A stretch of DNA of 64,000 nucleotides from DALYDD01 sp031973395 (lineage in GTDB: Bacteria > Patescibacteriota > Minisyncoccia > Phycocordibacterales > CAIZLB01): contig DALYDD010000002.1 in NCBI GenBank assembly GCA_031973395.1, positions 1 through 64,000 on the forward strand, in the 5' to 3' direction. Below, piece by piece: positions 15,840 through 24,427 of this stretch (position 1 is its first letter; every line of letters starts with the position of its first letter). The translations under genes were made by a program, and so were the position numbers. The notes below the pieces were generated by a model. That model saw only the letters and a list, made by a program, of their open reading frames with translations, was not told where the DNA came from and did no database searches.

Positions 15840-16298
15840 TCACAGGTATTTGTCGCTTCCATGTGGACCGGCCCAATTGAAGCCACTGCGCCTGCGGCGG
15901 GAACCTGTTCTGCGAACAGGCGTAGGTCTTTTGCTTTTGGTCGGCGGATACCAATGCTTTGTGTCATCACCGGGTATAGTCGACATAAACCCTTGAACGA
16001 TCTGACATTCAGGAATGTGGCCAGACGTAACCCAGCACCTGACAAGCAATCGCGGTGTGAGCGGAAATTCAATACCTTCGGCGAAGACAGCGGGCCTTAT
16101 GACCAGCACACCACCCTCACCCTTGAATTCAATCATGTGGTATGTGACACTTTGGGCAACAGGTTGCGTCTCATCTGCAGGCGCTTCGATATCGGGCACG
16201 ACCGCGGCGGCTACGACACCAAGTTCGGTAAGAGACGAAATGGCCTCAACCGGCACAAATTTTGTTTCAATAAATCTTCCTTCTTCAACAGAGAACAT
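15840..16298 (-). CDS. Hypothetical protein (solitary GC-rich gene)
   Basis: 152 residues. The first 70 residues are acidic and Val/Ala-rich (EAISSLTELGVVAAAVVPDI), the end is strongly basic and disordered-looking (KSKRPTPVRRTGSRRRRSGF). No family, signal peptide or membrane segment recognised. The gene is inserted between two glycolytic genes and shares a strong hairpin terminator with eno. A 21-codon frame (MFLLSVHLELK...) upstream ends across its start codon and might act as a leader peptide. Overlapping plus-strand frames at 15813 and 16015 have no promoter or terminator fitting them. Confidence 0.55.
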   Translation of the reverse strand: MFSVEEGRFIETKFVPVEAISSLTELGVVAAAVVPDIEAPADETQPVAQSVTYHMIEFKGEGGVLVIRPAVFAEGIEFPLTPRLLVRCWVTSGHIPECQIVQGFMSTIPGDDTKHWYPPTKSKRPTPVRRTGSRRRRSGFNWAGPHGSDKYL

Positions 16299-16504
16299 AA
16301 TTAAAAACAGGTTGAGGTTTCAGTTCGAGGTGTACAGAAAGCAGGAACATCTTGCGAATACCCTTCTTCCTCTGGGATACTATTATGCACTGAGAATACC
16401 CGTTTGTATAGAAATGCGAGATCATAGCAGGCCTCTTTCTCATAATAAAAACTCGCGATACAATAGCCGATACACACTCATAATTTACACTAAACCGAAA
16501 AACC

Positions 16505-18100
16505 ATGACCAAAATAAATGCTCAGACTTGCCTCATTATCCTCGATGGTTGGGGCTACCGAGAAGACCCCACCCATAATGCAATCGCGGCCGCCAAAACT
16601 CCAAATTTTAAAAAACTCTGGAATGAATATCCTCATACATTATTGGAAGCGAGCGGACTAGCGGTTGGTCTCCCAGAAGGACAAATGGGAAATAGTGAAA
16701 TTGGTCATATGACAATCGGTGCAGGCCGATCTATTGATACTGATTTGGTACGAATTAAAAAAGCCATTGAGGCAGATGAATTTATTTCTAATCCTGCTTT
16801 TATTAAATTATTTGAGCATGTGCGCACACATAAAAGCACTTTGCATGTCAAAGGCCTGCTTGGACACGGCGGTGTCCATGCGCACAGCGACCATTTAATC
16901 GCATTTCTGAAGGCCGCAAAACGTGCGAATATCGAACAAATCGCTATCCATGTTTTTACCGATGGACGAGATACCGCTCCACAGAGTTCGGCTGGGTACT
17001 TAGAAGAGCTCGAAGCTGCATTAGAAGAGATCGGCATTGGTTTCATCGCCACAGCATCTGGCAGATTTTATGCAATGGATCGTGATAATAATTGGGATCG
17101 ATTAGAAAGAGCCGAGGAAGCAATGCATCGATGCAAAGGAAAGGTCTGCAATATTGGAACTGATGCCAAGAAACCATCTGAATATATTAAACGTTTACAT
17201 GCAGAAGGAATTTTGGATGAACATTTGGAACCTATTGTATTTTTAGATGAAAAAGGACGAGGCTTCCCTATCCAGGACAATGACGGCATTTTCTTTTTCA
17301 ACTTCAGAGCAGACCGCGCACGAATGCTTTCAAAAAATATTGCAGAAAAAGTTGCTGAAAAAAACTGGTGCTTTGTAACACTGACCGAATACCAGAAAGA
17401 TTTGGAATGTCTTGTAGCTTTCCCTACCATTCCAATTGAAACAACACTGGCCAAGGAAATTTATTCTGCTGGATTATCTCAAGCGCATATTGCCGAAACA
17501 GAAAAGTTTCCTCATGCAACGTATTTCTTAAATGGCGGTGTCGAAGCCCCTTATCCTAATGAAAAGCACATCCTACTCGATAGCCGAAAAGATGTGCAGA
17601 CACATGATCAAGCTCCGAAAATGCGTGCAGAAGCCATCGCAGACAAAGCTATCGAGGAGATTAAGGCGGGCACAGATTTTATCTTTATCAATTTCGCCAA
17701 CCCAGATATGGTAGGACATACTGCAAATGTTCCCGCAATTATCGAAGCAGTCGAGGAGACCGATACTCAGATGGGTCGTGTTGTTGAAGCCATGCTCGAA
17801 CATGGACGAGCGACAGGTGCAGAAGTTTCTGTTTTTGTAACTGCAGATCACGGCAATGCGGAAGTGAATATCGATCCAGAAACAGGTGAAAAACACACAG
17901 CCCATACCATCAATCTCGTTCCAGCTATTTTGGTTTCGGGAGAAAAAGTTGCCGCAGCAAACACAAATGATTCTGCCGCAGAAAAACAAATCGCCGGCCC
18001 CATGAGAGACGGCGGTTCGCTTGCGGATATTACTCCAACACTTTTAAGAATTCTTTCTATCGAGAAGCCTGCGAGCATGCTCGGTCAGTCTCTCATCTAA
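16505..18100 (+). CDS. gpmI: 2,3-bisphosphoglycerate-independent phosphoglycerate mutase
   Basis: 531 residues, the full two-domain dimanganese enzyme that interconverts 3- and 2-phosphoglycerate. Motifs: ILDGWGYREDPTHNAI at the start (metal ligand Asp), EGQMGNSEIGHMTIGAGR with the phosphoserine nucleophile in GNSEIGH, VKGLLGHGGVHAHSDH and FTDGRDTAPQS in the transferase domain, FFNFRADRAR, then the metal-binding NFANPDMVGHT and TADHGNAE in the phosphatase domain. A TACAAT box at 16459-16464 would give a leader of about 35 bases. Together with eno it forms the lower-glycolysis block of this region. Confidence 0.97.
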   Translation: MTKINAQTCLIILDGWGYREDPTHNAIAAAKTPNFKKLWNEYPHTLLEASGLAVGLPEGQMGNSEIGHMTIGAGRSIDTDLVRIKKAIEADEFISNPAFIKLFEHVRTHKSTLHVKGLLGHGGVHAHSDHLIAFLKAAKRANIEQIAIHVFTDGRDTAPQSSAGYLEELEAALEEIGIGFIATASGRFYAMDRDNNWDRLERAEEAMHRCKGKVCNIGTDAKKPSEYIKRLHAEGILDEHLEPIVFLDEKGRGFPIQDNDGIFFFNFRADRARMLSKNIAEKVAEKNWCFVTLTEYQKDLECLVAFPTIPIETTLAKEIYSAGLSQAHIAETEKFPHATYFLNGGVEAPYPNEKHILLDSRKDVQTHDQAPKMRAEAIADKAIEEIKAGTDFIFINFANPDMVGHTANVPAIIEAVEETDTQMGRVVEAMLEHGRATGAEVSVFVTADHGNAEVNIDPETGEKHTAHTINLVPAILVSGEKVAAANTNDSAAEKQIAGPMRDGGSLADITPTLLRILSIEKPASMLGQSLI

Positions 18101-18115
18101 TTTGCTTTTGCAACT

Positions 18116-18559
18116 TTATAAAAGAGCCGCAAGAATCAAACCTGCGACAATCAAGCCAGCAAGCTCATGCGTCGCATCGATCCAAAACAGTTGCCAAGAA
18201 TAAACTTTTTTGAGGTCATAGAGTTTTCGCTGTGCGAGAATCGGTACAACAAATCCAAGCCATACCAAAAGCGTTAAGAAAATAACCGGCAAGACAAATG
18301 GTTGATTTACAGTATCACTCACCTGCGCAAGAGGACTGAGAAGCAATCCCAAAACAAATGTACTGATGAGTGTAAAGACAAAACCGGCCACCATTGATTT
18401 ATTGCCTTCCTTTTTTCGCTCCGGTGTCAAAACCGCCGCTGTCTCGCCTTGAAGCTCGAGCCATTTCTTTCCGAATAAGCCTTTTGGCATATACCAGATT
18501 GCACCAACTGCAAAGCGGGCAACGGTCGCCAAGATAATGATTCCTATTGTGAGTGCCAT
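18116..18559 (-). CDS. DUF1761 family membrane protein
   Basis: 147 residues with four predicted membrane helices: about 5-23, 57-78, 88-108 and 124-146. The segment RFAVGAIWYMPKGLFGKKWLE after the first helix and DATHELAGLIVAGLIL at the end resemble DUF1761 integral membrane proteins of unknown function. TGTATAAT lies about 35 bases upstream of the ATG on the minus strand. It is convergent with gpmI, with only 15 bases between the two stop codons. Confidence 0.8.
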   Translation of the reverse strand: MALTIGIIILATVARFAVGAIWYMPKGLFGKKWLELQGETAAVLTPERKKEGNKSMVAGFVFTLISTFVLGLLLSPLAQVSDTVNQPFVLPVIFLTLLVWLGFVVPILAQRKLYDLKKVYSWQLFWIDATHELAGLIVAGLILAALL

Positions 18560-18620
18560 ATCTTTATTGATTACGTATTAAGGTTGATATACCCCTATTA
18601 TACACGATGGAAACAAGCCT

Positions 18621-19349
18621 CTAATGGATCCTGGCTATCTGCTCCAATTTTTTGATTTCCTGCTCTAAGCGCGCATTTTCGCCATGAAGTCGCTGGATCT
18701 CGTTTATTTGCCGACCCTTTTTCAATTCAATGTCACTTACCAGTTTTTTACGAGCTTCAACCTCGCGCGCTTTATAGCCTTTTTGGTTTTCTTCTTTTTT
18801 ATAAGCTGTCTCCGCTCTACTTAAATCATTATTGAGATGTGCGATTTTGGAATTCAAGCTTTGTATCTCGCGGTCCACCTTTCCAACAATTTCTTTTTCG
18901 CTGAGTAGCTTTTGTTCTAATTCATGTATTTCTTTTTCGTACCGTACCAGATTGCCAGTTTCCCGATTTACTTTTTCTCGATCTGAGTCTATTGCTTGTC
19001 GTCCAGCTTGAATCTGCTGCTTCATCGTCTCGTACTCTGTTCGGAGTTTCTGCACATGCTGATCTACCACTTGCATTTCTCGGGTTATGGATTGCAAAAT
19101 AACTTTTGCCTGAGCTTCTTCGCCCTGTAATCTGCGTACATCACTTTCTTTTTGGGCAATTTCCTTTTTATTGAGCTCTAGCTTACGCTTTCGATCTTCT
19201 AAATCCTGCCGTGCGCGCTCTCGAAGCACTCGCTCTTTTTCCTCGTCCATGTGCTTCTGGCGGTAATTAATTGAAATAGAACCTTCGTCTTTGACGTATT
19301 TGCTTAAACTGCCTAATTTATTACCACCAGAAGAATATCCCATTACCAT
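18621..19349 (-). CDS. Coiled-coil protein of unknown function
   Basis: 242 residues, almost wholly a heptad-repeat coiled coil from about residue 35 to the end (for example EEAQAKVILQSITREMQVVD and LEQEIKKLEQIARI). No globular domain, signal peptide or membrane segment is seen; the N-terminus (MVMGYSSGGNKLGSLSKYV) is Gly/Ser-rich. TATAAT (complement at 19358-19363) ends 8 bases before the ATG, so it has its own leaderless promoter although it follows the pilus genes on the same strand. A structural or scaffold role is possible but not shown. Confidence 0.75.
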   Translation of the reverse strand: MVMGYSSGGNKLGSLSKYVKDEGSISINYRQKHMDEEKERVLRERARQDLEDRKRKLELNKKEIAQKESDVRRLQGEEAQAKVILQSITREMQVVDQHVQKLRTEYETMKQQIQAGRQAIDSDREKVNRETGNLVRYEKEIHELEQKLLSEKEIVGKVDREIQSLNSKIAHLNNDLSRAETAYKKEENQKGYKAREVEARKKLVSDIELKKGRQINEIQRLHGENARLEQEIKKLEQIARIH

Positions 19350-19390
19350 ATGGAGTAATTATACACCTTCCCGCTTGCATGTTGCCACTA

Positions 19391-19942
19391 TCAGATTGGG
19401 TACACGTGCGGCATAAATCCAAATTGCAGAATATATTTACCTAAAACGAGACGATACTGATTTACGTTTTCCTCATGGGAAAAATAAATCTCTGTCGCTC
19501 CATATTCCAATATAGATAAAAAAGAAAAAGTGGAACTTGCGATTGAATTATTTTGAACAGATGATCGTGGAAACGTGCAGGAAAAATGATTCTGTAAAAT
19601 GCCGCATATCACCAGTTGAGTCCCATCTGTTTTAATAAAATGTATTTCTGAAAGCTTTTCTGGGGCTAATCCTGATACCACCGTCGATGTTGATGACGAA
19701 GCAGAGATAAACTCCACGCGATCCGACATACGTACTACATCATCCAACCAACCTGCCAAAAATAAAAGCTGTTTATACCCAGTAAAGTCATTTTCCTGCT
19801 TTTGGATGTTCGTCTGGATCGGAATACTTAATTGGATAAAAACGACAAGAAATACTGTGGTGAGCACAATCGAAATCAATACTTCGATTAAAGTAAATCC
19901 AAGTTGATGTTTTTGCTGCAAAGGATGGGGAGTATTTTTCAT
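19391..19942 (-). CDS. Type IV pilus/type II secretion pseudopilin-like protein
   Basis: 183 residues. A prepilin signal is clear: basic leader ending in Gly, then FTLIEVLISIVLTTVFLVVF, with cleavage expected between G and F and the conserved Glu at mature position 5. The C-terminal domain is beta-rich and Ser-rich (SASSSTSTVVSGL) with no recognised family. It is the last gene of a four-gene minus-strand pilus operon, 18 bases after the preceding prepilin-like gene. It is likely a minor pilin. Confidence 0.85.
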   Translation of the reverse strand: MKNTPHPLQQKHQLGFTLIEVLISIVLTTVFLVVFIQLSIPIQTNIQKQENDFTGYKQLLFLAGWLDDVVRMSDRVEFISASSSTSTVVSGLAPEKLSEIHFIKTDGTQLVICGILQNHFSCTFPRSSVQNNSIASSTFSFLSILEYGATEIYFSHEENVNQYRLVLGKYILQFGFMPHVYPI

Positions 19943-19960
19943 TTCATTAATTACAATAAT

Positions 19961-21358
19961 TTAATCTATTGATAAAACCGCAACAGGTTGTACGGTGCTT
20001 TGCAGAGCTATATACATTCGCGTGGCATCACAATCAAAATCGCTCACTGGCGCAGGTAAACTTAATTCAAACCATATCTGATATGAAGAAGCTCGGGCTA
20101 AAGTCTGGGTGATCCCTGGCATTGGGCGGATAGCGAGACTCTCATCAATCAAAAAGATAATTGCCTTGTCGGGATCATTCGTTTGAAGCACCAATACTCT
20201 GCCGCTATGCATGGCTCTAAGTGCCTGGATGCTTTTATTTACATTCATAAACTCAGCAATATATGCACCAGATGAGCCATGCAATTCTTCTGGCCTTAAA
20301 ATGTATAACTCATCATTTCCAACCGTCCGCCCAAGGAAAACCTTTTCATCCGTAACGGAAAGAGACTTACCATTTCCAGATGAACCCGATGCATCAAAAG
20401 GTGCTGATTCTGATATATTCACAGTTGATGAACTTGCAGCATATTGAAAATTGAAGATTTGCAATTCGGGATTCTTGGGACTGGCAATATATAATTTATT
20501 TTTTCTTATATCTAAGCTGTTGACTCCTGCATTAATTTCTACCTCCCCTACCCGAGCATTATTCAAAAGATCAATGATAAAGACCTCTGCACTATTATTC
20601 TTTTCTGTTCCAACTATGCCAAAATGGCCAGAGAGCGTCAGGTGAGCCGGATACGCATGATCTATCGTCGATGAGGCAATAAGCGACAGTGTCTGTCTGG
20701 CATACCCTGCGCCATTTTCAATTCCATCTAAGAAATCTGATAGTTGGGCGTAACGGAGCGGAGTCGACAGGCTGCGTTCAGAAATAAATACATGCTTGCT
20801 ACTTATTGATATGTCATTTACACCCGGACCCAAATACAGAGAATCTACCCATGCAAACTCCGTATCGAAGTTAGCCTTATAAATATATAGATCAGGATCT
20901 GTTGTTGAAGAACTATTAGCCCCAACTAATAAAAATTGAGAATTATCGCTTCTTACAGCATTGATGGTCGATGCCAGATTGGTTGTACTGGCAAATGAAT
21001 CAGCAAACACTTGTGGGAAATATAGATTCAGAAAGTTTGGCTTTGTGTTAAATTCGCCGGGACCATCTTCCTCCATGCCATTGCTTTGGCGTGCCAATAT
21101 TTTTGAAAAGAAAATATCACATGAATCTGAATTCTCGTACCCCTGAATGTCTGTCTCGGAAAAGAACGAAGAAAAAGTCGAGCTGGAGAAGCTCACATAC
21201 TGAGGACCATACGGAATTTCCTTGAATACCGTTCTGCTTTCCGTACTTAGAATTCGATTGCTATCCTGTGTAAATATAAAATTGAGAATAGGGAGAGAAA
21301 CAAAAACAATCAAAGCTAACGATATGATAATTTCCGATAGGATAAAGCCTTCTTTCAT
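19961..21358 (-). CDS. Prepilin-like protein with beta-propeller-like C-terminal region
   Basis: 465 residues. The N-terminus (MKEGFILSEIIISLALIVFV) has a class III prepilin signal with Gly-Phe cleavage and Glu at mature position 5, so it should be processed and inserted by the pilus machinery. The remaining 430 residues are unlike a pilin: repeated beta-rich units such as VNDISISSKHVFISERS, VNSLDIRKNKLYIAS and GKSLSVTDEKVFLGR look like LVIVD/beta-propeller blades. Four bases overlap with the upstream platform gene (ATGA), implying translational coupling. It may be a tip-located adhesin-like minor pilin; that is inference. Confidence 0.78.
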   Translation of the reverse strand: MKEGFILSEIIISLALIVFVSLPILNFIFTQDSNRILSTESRTVFKEIPYGPQYVSFSSSTFSSFFSETDIQGYENSDSCDIFFSKILARQSNGMEEDGPGEFNTKPNFLNLYFPQVFADSFASTTNLASTINAVRSDNSQFLLVGANSSSTTDPDLYIYKANFDTEFAWVDSLYLGPGVNDISISSKHVFISERSLSTPLRYAQLSDFLDGIENGAGYARQTLSLIASSTIDHAYPAHLTLSGHFGIVGTEKNNSAEVFIIDLLNNARVGEVEINAGVNSLDIRKNKLYIASPKNPELQIFNFQYAASSSTVNISESAPFDASGSSGNGKSLSVTDEKVFLGRTVGNDELYILRPEELHGSSGAYIAEFMNVNKSIQALRAMHSGRVLVLQTNDPDKAIIFLIDESLAIRPMPGITQTLARASSYQIWFELSLPAPVSDFDCDATRMYIALQSTVQPVAVLSID

Positions 21359-22395
21359 TTTAAATTATTCATTAATCCATATAGTGGTGACAAAATTCCA
21401 TAGGCCAACACACCAACCACAACCCCGATAAAGATCATCAGAGTTGGTTCTACGAATTTAATAAGCAGCTTGGATTTATGTTCAAAGACTTGCCGATAGT
21501 ATTCATAAAGATGTCTGAACATTAATGCATAAGAAGATGTTTGTTCTGCTACTTTTGCAAATAAAACCCAAATAGGTTTGATACATAACGAAGTTGAAAA
21601 TGTGTGCGACAAAGAAAACCCTTCGGAAATGGATTTTTCGACTCTGGAAAACTCCTTTTTAAAGACGATTGATTTTGTACCGTCTGCCAATCTGGCAAAC
21701 ACCAAAGGTAAATCTGGGGTCATGGATGTGTATTGATATAGGGCGAGAGCATAACCGCTTGAGATATAGGATTCTACAAATGAATTCACGAATGGGATTT
21801 TGAAGGCAATCTTTTCTGATATCTTTCTAACCGACTTGATACGAACAAGAGATGCGGCGCAGATCACACATGCAATAAAAATAACTGAAATCACAAGGCC
21901 GTGCACACGAAGTGCTTTCGAGCAGAAAATCAGAGCTTGGGTGACAAGTGACACATTTTTACTATTCATATGAATGATTGGCATAATATTGGGAATAATA
22001 AAGAGTAATAAACCGAGAATGAGCAATGTCGCCATCGAAAGGACGATAGCTGGGTAAATAAGGACTGATATAACTTGGCCGCGACGTACTAGCAACTCTT
22101 CAATATTTTGCGAAATCTTTTCTAAAGCTTCGGGAATATTCCCAGAGACTTCAGCGGACTCAAGCATGTGAATATACAATCTGGATTTGCCCAAAGAGGT
22201 CTTTGCCAAGATTCGCGAAAACTTTAAACCGGCAGAAATCTCAACTAACAACACTCTCCCTGCCTCGATCTGATTTTTCTTTAGTGAATTGAGGAGATAC
22301 TCAAAAGCCTCGACAGGTGAAATACCTGAGCGCAGCATTAATGCGAATAGTTTAATATTAGTGTGTGTAAGCATTACAATTGGCTTCTTCTGCAT
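21355..22395 (-). CDS. pilC: Type II secretion/type IV pilus inner membrane platform protein (GspF/PilC family)
   Basis: 346 residues, two repeats of the T2SF domain with three membrane segments (about 113-135, 163-187 and 317-340). Signature elements are LMLRSGISPVEAFEYLLNSL at the start, HMLESAEVSGNIPEALEKI, VISVLIYPAIVLSMATLLIL and, in the second repeat, ALYQYTSMTPDLPLVFARL. The protein links the assembly ATPase to the growing pseudopilus. The gene follows the ATPase by 10 bases and overlaps the next prepilin gene, so it lies within one operon. Confidence 0.88.
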   Translation of the reverse strand: MQKKPIVMLTHTNIKLFALMLRSGISPVEAFEYLLNSLKKNQIEAGRVLLVEISAGLKFSRILAKTSLGKSRLYIHMLESAEVSGNIPEALEKISQNIEELLVRRGQVISVLIYPAIVLSMATLLILGLLLFIIPNIMPIIHMNSKNVSLVTQALIFCSKALRVHGLVISVIFIACVICAASLVRIKSVRKISEKIAFKIPFVNSFVESYISSGYALALYQYTSMTPDLPLVFARLADGTKSIVFKKEFSRVEKSISEGFSLSHTFSTSLCIKPIWVLFAKVAEQTSSYALMFRHLYEYYRQVFEHKSKLLIKFVEPTLMIFIGVVVGVLAYGILSPLYGLMNNLK

Positions 22396-22405
22396 GGCTT
22401 TTATT

Positions 22406-23494
22406 TCATCTAATATATTTCTGCATATCTTCCCTGCTGATCATGCCTTGATGGTGAAGATGGGTGATATGATCTTTGAGCAGTAAAATTCCCTCTTTCT
22501 TTACAATCTCTGAGAGACTTCCAGCACCATGCGCACCCATGAGTGCTGACTTTAAGGACTGACTGAATTCGACCAATTCAAAAACAATCTTTCTGCCTGA
22601 TGCAAAGGTAATATTTCTCTGCGAAAACAAAAGGGTGACAACCGAGGCACACATATCCGATCGAACCCCGAGACTGTGCAATCGATCGATGATCTCCAAT
22701 GCAGACGGCGCATGAATTGTCGCCAGAACCAAATGTCCAGTAAGTGCCGCCTGGACCGCGAGCGAGGCCGTAGCCGGATCTCTAATTTCACCAACCATGA
22801 TTACGTCCGGGTCTTGCCGTAATACCCCTTTTAGTGCGTCTGAAAAATCAAAACCATATTCTGGCTGAACTTTAATCTGCCTGATATGTGGTAAAACCAC
22901 TTCTACAGGATCTTCGAGCGTGACAATGATTCGCGACTTAGAAACCAGATAATTCAGACAAGAATATAAGGTGGTTGTTTTCCCAGAACCAGTTGGACCA
23001 GAAACTAAAATTAACCCAAAATCTTTATTAAGCGCGCGAGAGAGGATACTCAAGTCACTCTCCGTCATTCCGAGTTTGTCCAATGCAAAGCCATCGTTAG
23101 TATCGAAAGCAAAGATGCGACAAACTATATTTTCGCCAAAGACCGTTGGTGCCGTTGCCGCGCGTATATTAATAGATTTCTGATCACATATATCTCCAAG
23201 CGGATCAATGACCTTTTTTAGGTGCGCCACAAAAGCTCCATCCTGACTCTTATCAGTAATGTCGAGCCGCATATTCGACAATACCTTTATTCGCCCAACA
23301 ATATTTTGGGATTGTGACTTAGATATATATGTCGCAAGCCTGAGTTCGCCTTTTACACGAAGGACAATTGCTGCATGATCTTCTTTTATATCCAAATGAA
23401 TATCACTTGCACGCATTTCGTATGCGATAGCAAGGAGATAATCCAATTGCGAAAACACCTGCGTACCCGGAATCGATACATATTTCTTAATCAC
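22406..23494 (-). CDS. pilB: Type IV pilus/type II secretion assembly ATPase (GspE/PilB family)
   Basis: 362 residues, shorter than usual because the N-terminal regulatory domain is missing. The chain begins directly with the N2 subdomain (MRASDIHLDIKEDHAAIVLR). Walker A is GPTGSGKTTT, Asp box LEDPVEVVLP, Walker B VIMVGEIRDPATAS and His box ALTGHLVLATIHAPSA. The four-cysteine zinc motif of GspE is absent. The start is GTG. It powers pilin polymerisation or retraction; being the only such ATPase in the locus, an assembly role is more likely. First gene of the four-gene pilus operon; prepilin peptidase and major pilin are not in the window. Confidence 0.88.
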   Translation of the reverse strand: MIKKYVSIPGTQVFSQLDYLLAIAYEMRASDIHLDIKEDHAAIVLRVKGELRLATYISKSQSQNIVGRIKVLSNMRLDITDKSQDGAFVAHLKKVIDPLGDICDQKSINIRAATAPTVFGENIVCRIFAFDTNDGFALDKLGMTESDLSILSRALNKDFGLILVSGPTGSGKTTTLYSCLNYLVSKSRIIVTLEDPVEVVLPHIRQIKVQPEYGFDFSDALKGVLRQDPDVIMVGEIRDPATASLAVQAALTGHLVLATIHAPSALEIIDRLHSLGVRSDMCASVVTLLFSQRNITFASGRKIVFELVEFSQSLKSALMGAHGAGSLSEIVKKEGILLLKDHITHLHHQGMISREDMQKYIR

Positions 23495-23577
23495 TCAAGG
23501 ATTCTTACACAGGCGGGCTTAATTTTTGATGAAGAAAAAATAAAATCTAAAACCGCAACACAAAACTGAATCAAATA

Positions 23578-24405
23578 CTAGAGCTCCACATCTTCTAATT
23601 TGTATTCTCCAATAGAAACCCTCTTAATATTCCTCGCCATTGCTCCTTTTCCTAATATTTGTCCAAGCCACACTGCGAGGCTTCTTACATAAAAGCCACT
23701 ACCACAAGAAATCCGAAGCGACCATATTGAATGCCCAGCATCGTCTATTTTTAAATTTTCCCAAGAATCAACGATTGCTTTTTGCCTAAAATCTCCTCGA
23801 ACAACTTGAGCAATCTGAATTGATTCAGCTGTGAGATCTTTTGTAGAAATCTCTCTAATACTCAGACATTCAATATTGATAAGCTCAACTTCCCGGCTTG
23901 GTAGTACCAAATTAGTTTTTTCCACCCCATTTTCCATCGTGTATTGAAAAAGCGGTTTTCCATCGATTGGTTTTGAAGAAAAAAATGGATAAAAAAGTTT
24001 CGCTGAGCCGCACAATTCTTTGAGTACATCTGTGATTTTATTTCTATCACCCTGAATCCCCTTTTCAAATTCTTCTTTAAGTGGTCCAACAATATTCTTC
24101 AACTTTTCTTCACCGAAATTTAATGTCTGCCATGTCATCATCGCCTCGTTTGGATAAATAATACCAAACTGGTCGAATGTATCAGTTCCAATTCCAAAAA
24201 CAACATCAAATTCATATACCTTGGATAAGGCCATAATTTCCTGTTTTTTGGCCAATTCTCCGGAGTCCAAAACTATCAAAAGCCCGCTCGCCAGAGGATC
24301 GAGCCTGCCCGCGTATGTGAGGCCTGCTTGTGGACCAATGCGTTCCTCGAGCCGTTTTAGGCATTCCAGGCATGTTTCTAGGGCATTCTTGTATAAAAGA
24401 TACAT
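23578..24405 (-). CDS. truB: tRNA pseudouridine(55) synthase, divergent
   Basis: 275 residues from the ATG at 24405; longer frames run into the divergent hisS start. The catalytic Asp sits in YAGRLDPLASGLLIVL (near residue 36), followed by SKVYEFDVVFGIGTDTFDQF and, later, FYPFFSSKPIDGKPLF and RISCGSGFYVRSLAVWLGQ, all typical of TruB. The usual N-terminal KPxGxTS is degraded to LLYKNALET. It makes pseudouridine 55 in the T-loop of tRNAs. TATGAT (complement at 24416-24421) ends 10 bases before the ATG. Confidence 0.88.
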   Translation of the reverse strand: MYLLYKNALETCLECLKRLEERIGPQAGLTYAGRLDPLASGLLIVLDSGELAKKQEIMALSKVYEFDVVFGIGTDTFDQFGIIYPNEAMMTWQTLNFGEEKLKNIVGPLKEEFEKGIQGDRNKITDVLKELCGSAKLFYPFFSSKPIDGKPLFQYTMENGVEKTNLVLPSREVELINIECLSIREISTKDLTAESIQIAQVVRGDFRQKAIVDSWENLKIDDAGHSIWSLRISCGSGFYVRSLAVWLGQILGKGAMARNIKRVSIGEYKLEDVEL

Positions 24406-24427
24406 AGACGCTACAATCATAGCTATT
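24406..24427. promoter_or_regulatory. 22-base divergent promoter of truB and hisS
   Basis: TACAAT at 24412-24417 ends 10 bases before the hisS ATG; TATGAT on the minus strand (complement 24416-24421) ends 10 bases before the truB ATG. The two -10 boxes share two bases, so RNA polymerase cannot occupy both at once. Confidence 0.5.

Noticed and set aside
16015..16578. 187-codon plus-strand frame running into gpmI
   Set aside because: Overlaps the gpmI start, low-quality composition; the minus-strand gene with shared terminator explains the region better.
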